NCBI GenBank assembly: GCA_902544065.1
Contig: CACCAS010000003.1
Coordinates: 68,492-132,491 of the forward strand
Length of the DNA: 64,000 nt
Direction: 5' to 3'
Origin: an uncultured Pelagibacteraceae bacterium
GTDB lineage: Bacteria; Pseudomonadota; Alphaproteobacteria; Pelagibacterales; AG-422-B15
Shown here: piece after piece, positions 57,123 through 64,000 of the stretch
Layout of the letters: every line of letters starts with the position of its first letter
Numbering within the stretch: the stretch's first letter is position 1
Notes under the pieces: model-generated
Told to the model about the DNA's origin: nothing
The model's database searches: none
What the model saw: only the letters and a program-made list of their open reading frames with translations
Program-made: the position numbers and the translations under genes

Positions 57123-58951
57123 TCATTAAAGTAAGCATATATTTTTTCTGATAGCAACCTGCTTATTCCTTTAACCTTCATAATATCTTGAGATGATGCA
57201 GTTTTAATATTTTTAACTGACCCAAAATGATTCAGTAGTAGCTTTTTTCTAACTCTTCCCAAACCTTCAATGGGTTCTAATTCTGATGTATGCATTTCTT
57301 TTTTTCTTTTGTTTCTATGAGCACCAATAGCATATCTATGTGATTCATCTCTCAGCCTTTGCATAAAGAAAAATGAAGGTGTATCTTTTTTTATATAATT
57401 TTTCTTATCATTGAAAATAATCTGATCTAGACTCTCCTTTCTACCCTCGCCCTTAAAAATTGAGGCTAATTTGATTTCATTTAAATTTTTCTCTTCTAAT
57501 ATTTTTTTAGCTAAATCATAGTGGCCTTTGCCGCCGTCTATTATGAGAAGCTCAGGTAAATTTTGATATTTTTTTTGATTTTTTAATGCTTCAGAAGAAA
57601 ACCTTCTCTCAAGAACGTGTCGCATCATACCATAATCATCTCCAGGTTTAACCTTGTTTGAGTCAATATTAAATTTTCTATAAGATTTTTTATCAAAACC
57701 TTCGTTTGAAAATACAATCATGGCCCCAACAGCATTTTTGCCAAATAAGTGACTGTTATCAAAAGCTTCTATTCTATTAATATCATGAGTAATTCCTAAA
57801 TCTTTCTTTAAGTATTTTAAATTTTCTTTATCAGATAACGACTGTGTAATATGATTTTTTAATGATAATTCGGAATTCCTTATTGCATAATTAATAATTT
57901 CTAATTTTTTACCTCTTTTTGGGATTGAAAAATTTGTCTGATAAGAATAAATCGATTTTAGAGAATTTTTAATGAGCTTAGAATTATAAATGGGGGTATT
58001 TACGAGCACATTTTTTGGAGGTGAATACTTTGTATAAAAATCAACTATAAACCTCTCTAATATTTCATAAGTTTCAACTTCTTCTCCATGTTTTGGAAAA
58101 TATGATCTATTCCCCCAATTCTGGCCTGATCTGTATATGAATACCTGTACGCAAGATTTATTTCCTTTTCTTGAAATAGATATCACGTCAGTATTTTTAA
58201 TATCATGCAAGTTTATATTCTGTTGGCTTTGTATTTGAGTTAAAGCTTCAATTTTATCTCTATAACTTGCAGCTTTTTCATAATTCAAAATTTCACTTTC
58301 TTTTTCCATCTTCTTTGAAAGCTCAGCCTGTAAAGTACTGTGATGGCCTGATAGAAAATTTTCAGCATTTTTTACTGTTGAATTGTAGTCTTTTTTATTA
58401 ATTGTATCATTTACACAAGGACCGCTGCATCTTTCAATTTGATAAAGAAGACAAGGTTTTGATCTGTTTTCAAATATTGTGTCATCACATGAACGCAGTA
58501 AGAAAACTTTCTGTAATATTTTTAATGTATAATTAAGAGAGTTGATTGTCGCAAAAGGACCGAAATACTTTCCTTTAAATTTTTGCTTACCTCTATGTTT
58601 TGTAATTTGAGGATATTCTTGTTCATGGTTAATAAAGATATAAGGAAACGATTTGTCATCACGAAGAAGTATATTAAATGGCGGCTTTAGTTTCTTAATT
58701 AAATTTGCCTCTAAAAGTAATGCTTCTTTTTCAGTTTGTGTAATCACAACGTCAATAGTTGATATTTTACTGACCATTCTTTTTATGCGGTTTGATAAAT
58801 TATTACCATTCAGGTAACTTTTAAGACGATTCTGTATATTTTTGGCTTTGCCCACGTAAAGTATTTCATCTTTTTCATTCAGCATTTTATAAATGCCTGC
58901 AGAAGTAGGGGATTGATTTATAATTTCTTTAAGGTTTCCTGTACTATTCAT
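57119..58951 (-). CDS. uvrC: Excinuclease ABC subunit C
   Basis: Makes both incisions of nucleotide excision repair. The N-terminal GIY-YIG nuclease is seen in SAGIYKMLNEKDEILYVGKA, the UVR (UvrB-binding) segment near ASYRDKIEAL, the RNase H-like nuclease around IEAFDNSHLFGKNAVGAM and LLIDGGKGHY, and the C-terminal helix-hairpin-helix (IEGLGRVRKKLLLNHFG). 610 aa is complete. uvrB is 2 kb away on the same strand. Confidence 0.97.
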   Translation of the reverse strand: MNSTGNLKEIINQSPTSAGIYKMLNEKDEILYVGKAKNIQNRLKSYLNGNNLSNRIKRMVSKISTIDVVITQTEKEALLLEANLIKKLKPPFNILLRDDKSFPYIFINHEQEYPQITKHRGKQKFKGKYFGPFATINSLNYTLKILQKVFLLRSCDDTIFENRSKPCLLYQIERCSGPCVNDTINKKDYNSTVKNAENFLSGHHSTLQAELSKKMEKESEILNYEKAASYRDKIEALTQIQSQQNINLHDIKNTDVISISRKGNKSCVQVFIYRSGQNWGNRSYFPKHGEEVETYEILERFIVDFYTKYSPPKNVLVNTPIYNSKLIKNSLKSIYSYQTNFSIPKRGKKLEIINYAIRNSELSLKNHITQSLSDKENLKYLKKDLGITHDINRIEAFDNSHLFGKNAVGAMIVFSNEGFDKKSYRKFNIDSNKVKPGDDYGMMRHVLERRFSSEALKNQKKYQNLPELLIIDGGKGHYDLAKKILEEKNLNEIKLASIFKGEGRKESLDQIIFNDKKNYIKKDTPSFFFMQRLRDESHRYAIGAHRNKRKKEMHTSELEPIEGLGRVRKKLLLNHFGSVKNIKTASSQDIMKVKGISRLLSEKIYAYFND

Positions 58952-58953
58952 TT

Positions 58954-59379
58954 TTAAGCGCGTGAGCGCTCAATTTCAATACCAGCACTCGCAGCCTCTT
59001 TTATTGCGTCCAATTTTTCTAGCCTAATTTTCATTGTTTCAATTCTTTTATTTTTGAAACATTCCTGAAATATCTTTTCAGCCAATTTCTCAAGAAGAAC
59101 TGTATGGCCAGCACCTATAATTTTTTTAATTTTTTTTGAAATTTGATTATAGCAAACAACACTTTGCAATCTGTTGTCGTTAATTGTTTTAGGATTTTTA
59201 ACTTTAGCAATAACATTTATTCGAAGTGGCTGCCGTTTTACCTTTTCATGTTTGTAGACACCAATGTTTGCATCAATTATAAAATCATTTAAAAATATCA
59301 AATCATATCCTGACAACGGATCTACTAAATCCGTATTTGATTTTAAATCGCTAATTTGTAGTACATTTTTATGTTTCAT
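58954..59379 (-). CDS. folB: Dihydroneopterin aldolase
   Basis: Folate synthesis: cleaves dihydroneopterin to 6-hydroxymethyl-dihydropterin. FLNDFIIDANIGVYKHEKVKRQPLRINV and the C-terminal HTVLLEKLAEKIFQEC match the tunnelling fold. 141 aa, a little longer than usual at the N-terminus. It overlaps the SDR gene by 4 bp. Confidence 0.88.
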   Translation of the reverse strand: MKHKNVLQISDLKSNTDLVDPLSGYDLIFLNDFIIDANIGVYKHEKVKRQPLRINVIAKVKNPKTINDNRLQSVVCYNQISKKIKKIIGAGHTVLLEKLAEKIFQECFKNKRIETMKIRLEKLDAIKEAASAGIEIERSRA

Positions 59380-60101
59380 GATAAATGCTCTCCCCCGTCA
59401 ACGGCTATAAATTGGCCTGTAATTGACTTTGATTCAAGGAGAAATTTAACTGATTTTGCTATTTCTTCTGGAGGTGAACCAATCTTTAAAATTGTATTTT
59501 TCAATGACTTATCAAAGTGTTTCTTTGATTGATGAATATTTTTTAAAGTTGGTCCGGGACCAATTGAATTAACTCTTATATTTGGGGCAAAAGATTTAGC
59601 TAATATTGGTGTTGCCGCATATAGAGCAGCCTTTGCAATTGAGTAAGAAAGAAATGAAGTGTCAGCGTTGACTACATTTTGATCTAAAATATTTATGATA
59701 TGTCCATTGGACTTTTTTGGTAAGTGCTTTTTAAATTCTTTGGATAGTAATAAAGGCGCATATAAATTTATATTCATATGGTCGTACCACAAGCCATCAC
59801 TGAGCGTTTCAATATTGTCATTTAAAAATAGTGAGGCATTGTTAACAAGAAAATCGACTGATCCAAAAATTTTTTTTGATTTCGATATTATTTTTGAAAC
59901 TTGACCTGGTTTATTTAAATCACACTTAATTATTTCACATTGATTTCCAGATTTTACGAGACTATTTTTCAAATCTTTTGCCTCTTTAATCGAGTTATTA
60001 TAATGAATTATAAAATTGAGGTTATTATTCTTCAAACTTAAAGTAATGGCCTTACCAATTCTTTGAGCACCTCCTGTAATTAAAATGGTTTGTTTTTTCA
60101 T
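59376..60101 (-). CDS. SDR family oxidoreductase, pteridine-reductase-like
   Basis: Short-chain dehydrogenase with the cofactor motif TGGAQRIGKAI, the NNAS motif, and catalytic Tyr and Lys in YSIAKAALYAA. The R after GGAQ and the coupling to folB resemble PTR1/FolM-type reductases that reduce dihydrobiopterin or dihydromonapterin, so it may supply reduced pterin; this is inference. 241 aa. Start overlaps the antiporter gene by 4 bp. Confidence 0.85.
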   Translation of the reverse strand: MKKQTILITGGAQRIGKAITLSLKNNNLNFIIHYNNSIKEAKDLKNSLVKSGNQCEIIKCDLNKPGQVSKIISKSKKIFGSVDFLVNNASLFLNDNIETLSDGLWYDHMNINLYAPLLLSKEFKKHLPKKSNGHIINILDQNVVNADTSFLSYSIAKAALYAATPILAKSFAPNIRVNSIGPGPTLKNIHQSKKHFDKSLKNTILKIGSPPEEIAKSVKFLLESKSITGQFIAVDGGEHLS

Positions 60102-61030
60102 GATAGTAAATATCCTATATATATCGCATACGACGCAAGAAAACCCAAAGCAAATATTATGTTTAGTTTCAGTCTTAATAATGACATTACTGTTATTATT
60201 AATGTTACTAATAACAAGACATTAATATGGATAATTTCAATATTTTCTAGTGGAAAATCCAAGTTTCTTGATTTAATAATTATTGCACCTGGTAAGAAAA
60301 CAAAAAGAATATTCATTATATTGCTTCCAATAATATTACCAATGCCAATAGAGCCTTTTTTTCTTATATAAGAAATTACTACAGTTGCTAGTTCAGGAAG
60401 TGAAGTACCAATGGCTAAAATAGATATTCCTATTATTGTTTCCTCTAATCCAAAAGTTGTAAATATATTAAGTGAACTGTCTAAAAATATTTTTCCACCG
60501 ATAAAGATGCCAATAAATGAAAATAAAAGAATTAAGTAAGTTCTTTTGCCAAATTCTTTGAATTCTCCTTCCTCATTATCAGACTCATAATTTTTAAGTA
60601 AACTCAAAAAGAGTATTACAAAAACTATTAATCCAATAATAATTGTAAAGCTTAGAGAGCTTGCAAAATAGAATATTGCTGCAAAATAGGATGTCAGTAT
60701 TAACAAAAAAATATTATCTTTAAGTCCAATACTGCTTAAATCTATTTTAAAAAAAAGTGAGGCAGTGCCTAAAATAAGTAGAATATTTGCAATGTTCGAG
60801 CCAATAATGTTACCAATTATCGCATCTGTCGCCGGGATTTCTCTAAAGGCTGCGAATAAGGTAATAACTAATTCGGGAGCAGATGTACCGAATGCAACAA
60901 TTGTTAGTCCTATAAGAATAGGTGACAGTTGAAATTTTTTTGCAATTAAATCTGAGGAATTTATCATCACGTCAGCGCTATAAAGCAATAATACAAGTCC
61001 AATCAAAAGTATTAAAATATCGACAAACAT
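60098..61030 (-). CDS. Calcium/sodium antiporter (CaCA family, YrbG-like)
   Basis: Cation exchanger with two inverted alpha repeats, each with its ion-binding acidic residue: FGTSAPELVITLFA and IGTSLPELATVVIS, plus matching GNIIGSNIANILLILG and GNIIGSNIMNILFVF. About ten helices, 310 aa. Direction and ion (Na+ or K+ for Ca2+) are not fixed by sequence. Confidence 0.93.
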   Translation of the reverse strand: MFVDILILLIGLVLLLYSADVMINSSDLIAKKFQLSPILIGLTIVAFGTSAPELVITLFAAFREIPATDAIIGNIIGSNIANILLILGTASLFFKIDLSSIGLKDNIFLLILTSYFAAIFYFASSLSFTIIIGLIVFVILFLSLLKNYESDNEEGEFKEFGKRTYLILLFSFIGIFIGGKIFLDSSLNIFTTFGLEETIIGISILAIGTSLPELATVVISYIRKKGSIGIGNIIGSNIMNILFVFLPGAIIIKSRNLDFPLENIEIIHINVLLLVTLIITVMSLLRLKLNIIFALGFLASYAIYIGYLLS

Positions 61031-63085
61031 TTATGTGAAATACTTCCTTTTACTTCTTCTATTCTTTTTATATTGTCTAAGATTATTAGGTGGCAATTCT
61101 AATTGATTATTTTCAAGCCTTTTTATTTCATCTCTTAACTTAGCGGCTTCCTCAAAATTCAAGTCATCGGCTAGATCAATCATGTTCTTTTTAAGCCCTT
61201 TGATATGCTTTTGCAAATTATCTCCTACAAGATTCTTATTCTCACCGTCTAATTCAACGTTTACCCTATCGTTTTCATATATACTCTCTAAAATATCACT
61301 AATATCTCTTTTAATAGTTTCAGGAGTGATATTATTTTTGAGATTAAATTGTTTTTGAATCTCTCTTCTTCTATCAGTCTCTTTTATTGCTTTTTTAATA
61401 CTCTCCGTCTTTTTATCAGCATAAAGTATCACCCGGCCATCGACATTTCGAGCCGCTCTTCCAATGGTTTGAACAAGCGATCTTTCAGATCTTAAGAACC
61501 CCTCTTTATCAGCATCAAGAATAGCCACTAATGCGCACTCAGGTATATCGAGTCCTTCTCTAAGTAAATTAATTCCAACCAGAACATCGAACATACCTTT
61601 TCTTAAATCTCTAATTATTTCAATTCTTTCTAAAGTATCGATGTCTGAGTGCATATACTTAACTTTAATTCCATTCTCGTGCATATACTCTGATAAATCT
61701 TCAGCCATTCGTTTGGTCAAAGTTGTAACCAAAACTCTATATTTCATATCAATAATTTTCTTACATTCAGAAATAAGATCTTCAACTTGTGTTTTAGCAG
61801 GCCGAATCTCAATATCTGGGTCTATCAGTCCAGTTGGCCTAATGATTTGTTCAGTAAATACACCTTGAGTTTTCTGCATTTCCCAAGGCCCTGGCGTAGC
61901 AGAAATAAAAAGACTTTGAGGTCTCATTGCTTCCCATTCTTCAAATTTTAATGGCCTATTATCAAGGCAAGATGGAAGTCTAAATCCATACTCGGAAAGT
62001 GTTGTTTTTCTGCTTCTGTCACCTTTATACATGCCTTCAAGCTGAGGTACTGTTACATGACTTTCATCTACAAATAATAATGAATTTTCAGGCAAGTACT
62101 CAAATAATGTTGGCGGCGCTTCACCTGGTTTACGACCAGATAAATATCTCGAATAATTTTCAATTCCTGGGCAACTTCCAGTTGCTTCAATCATTTCTAG
62201 ATCAAAACGCGTTCTTTCCTCTATTCGTTGAGCTTCAATTAATTTATTTTCTTTTTTAAATTCTGGAACTCTGAGTTCTAAATCTTTTCGGATTTTTTTA
62301 ATTGCAGTTTGCAATGTAGGTCTTGGAGTAACATAGTGACTATTTGCATATATTTTTATCGTTTCTAGTTCATCCGTTTTTTTCCCTGTCAAGGGATCAA
62401 ATTCACTTATTGTTTCGAGCTCATCGCCGAAAAGTGATAGTTTCCATGCTCTGTCTTCATAATGAGAGGGAAATATTTCTATAAGGTCTCCTCTAACTCT
62501 GAAAGTGCCTCTGTGAAAATCTGTATCATTGCGAGTGTATTGAAGTGTAATAAGTTTTTGTATAATTTCATTACGTCCAATTTTTTGATTTTTTTCAAGC
62601 TTTATGGTCATGGACCGATACGTTTCAACAGAGCCAATTCCATAAATACATGATACACTCGCAACAATAATAACATCCTTTCTTTCAAGCAATGACTGCG
62701 TAGCCGAGTGTCGCATTCGATCAATTTGCTCATTAATCGACGCTTCTTTCTCAATATAAGTATTTGATCTTGGCACGTAAGCTTCTGGAATATAATAATC
62801 GTAATACGAGACAAAATATTCAACTGCGTTATCTGGAAAAAATGATTTCATCTCACCATAAAGCTGAGCAGCTAAAGTTTTATTGGGAGCAAGAATCAAT
62901 GTTGGTCTTTGAACTCTTTCAATGATTTTGGCCATAGTGAATGTTTTACCTGATCCTGTTACACCAAGTAAAACTTGCTCCATTTCATTGCCGTTAATGC
63001 TTTTCACAATTTCTTCGATTGCCTGAGGCTGGTCTCCAGCAGGGCTATATTCGGATGTGACTTTTAGTAGCTCAGTATTAGGCAT
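61031..63085 (-). CDS. uvrB: Excinuclease ABC subunit B
   Basis: DNA-damage-verifying helicase of nucleotide excision repair. Walker A is in [15 protein letters not shown], the beta-hairpin in [12 protein letters not shown], helicase motifs in [11 protein letters not shown] and [13 protein letters not shown], and the C-terminal UVR domain ([18 protein letters not shown]) binds UvrC. 684 aa is full length. It is divergent from the aminotransferase with about 90 bp between. Confidence 0.98.
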   Translation of the reverse strand: MPNTELLKVTSEYSPAGDQPQAIEEIVKSINGNEMEQVLLGVTGSGKTFTMAKIIERVQRPTLILAPNKTLAAQLYGEMKSFFPDNAVEYFVSYYDYYIPEAYVPRSNTYIEKEASINEQIDRMRHSATQSLLERKDVIIVASVSCIYGIGSVETYRSMTIKLEKNQKIGRNEIIQKLITLQYTRNDTDFHRGTFRVRGDLIEIFPSHYEDRAWKLSLFGDELETISEFDPLTGKKTDELETIKIYANSHYVTPRPTLQTAIKKIRKDLELRVPEFKKENKLIEAQRIEERTRFDLEMIEATGSCPGIENYSRYLSGRKPGEAPPTLFEYLPENSLLFVDESHVTVPQLEGMYKGDRSRKTTLSEYGFRLPSCLDNRPLKFEEWEAMRPQSLFISATPGPWEMQKTQGVFTEQIIRPTGLIDPDIEIRPAKTQVEDLISECKKIIDMKYRVLVTTLTKRMAEDLSEYMHENGIKVKYMHSDIDTLERIEIIRDLRKGMFDVLVGINLLREGLDIPECALVAILDADKEGFLRSERSLVQTIGRAARNVDGRVILYADKKTESIKKAIKETDRRREIQKQFNLKNNITPETIKRDISDILESIYENDRVNVELDGENKNLVGDNLQKHIKGLKKNMIDLADDLNFEEAAKLRDEIKRLENNQLELPPNNLRQYKKNRRSKRKYFT

Positions 63086-63131
63086 TAATTATGTATTTTT
63101 TCAATTTTAGTTGAGTATACTTAATTTCTAA

Positions 63132-64000
<869 letters not shown>

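Overview
The window comes from a very AT-rich, densely packed alphaproteobacterial chromosome of the streamlined marine type (SAR11, HIMB59 or a similar lineage; placement is inferred). Support comes from a CcrM-type GANTC methyltransferase with its C-terminal domain, an F0 operon with separate b and b' subunits beside subunit I, the aa3 oxidase order coxB-coxA-ctaB-small ORF-ctaG-coxC-SURF1, a cytochrome bc1 operon, an APH-type homoserine kinase beside rnhA, and the alphaproteobacterial order ychF-pth-rplY-prs-pgeF-midA-lgt-proC. Intergenic gaps are mostly under 20 bp, many genes overlap by 1-20 bp, and eight convergent pairs leave no room for a terminator.

Layout. 1-1.7 kb is the right end of an integrated element: a P4-type tyrosine recombinase of visibly higher G+C and a displaced 3' half of an elongator tRNA-Met that marks the attachment site. 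1.7-3.4 kb (minus) has a GT4 glycosyltransferase and a redoxin. 3.5-9.4 kb (plus) is a tight cluster of gamma carbonic anhydrase, GMC oxidoreductase, penicillin-acylase-family hydrolase and acyl-CoA ligase. tldD follows convergently. 11-19 kb is the cytochrome aa3 oxidase operon with its assembly factors, continuing into threonine synthase, an acetyltransferase and a peroxiredoxin. 19-26.7 kb (minus) holds rnhA-thrB, the F0 genes, a short SMC, a DsbA-like protein and a DUF721 protein. 26.7-30.3 kb holds mutY, ccrM, rnhB and a uracil-DNA glycosylase. 30.3-35.2 kb (plus) holds ETF-ubiquinone oxidoreductase, a TPR protein, ispE, tRNA-Gln and an AhpD-like protein. 35-41.6 kb is housekeeping: crcB, a MaoC protein, a nudix hydrolase, cca, greA, hemF and trmL. 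41.7-44.3 kb is petABC. 44.4-46.2 kb is a purine permease facing gpt. 46.2-53.2 kb is ychF-pth-rplY-prs-pgeF-midA-lgt and a small UbiK-like ORF overlapping proC. 53.2-55.6 kb is a PetP/PetR-like regulator set with a histidine kinase. 55.7-64 kb holds ilvE, pgsA, uvrC, folB, a pteridine-reductase-like SDR, a Ca2+/Na+ antiporter, uvrB and a truncated aspartate aminotransferase.

How it fits together. Much of the window is aerobic respiration: ETF-QO feeds the ubiquinone pool, bc1 and aa3 carry electrons to oxygen, and F0 couples the proton gradient to ATP. The coxB upstream region has an exact RegA/PrrA-type dyad (GCGNC-N5-GNCGC), and the petABC upstream region has a one-mismatch version, which suggests joint redox control. 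The ccrM upstream region carries three GANTC sites, two of them inside the likely promoter spacer, which suggests methylation feedback. I found no CRISPR array, insertion sequence, rRNA or recognisable new defence system. The least ordinary items are the att/integrase end, the SMC without a recognisable hinge, the ccrM promoter, the respiratory dyads and two small proteins (35 and 51 aa) that ORF callers would miss.
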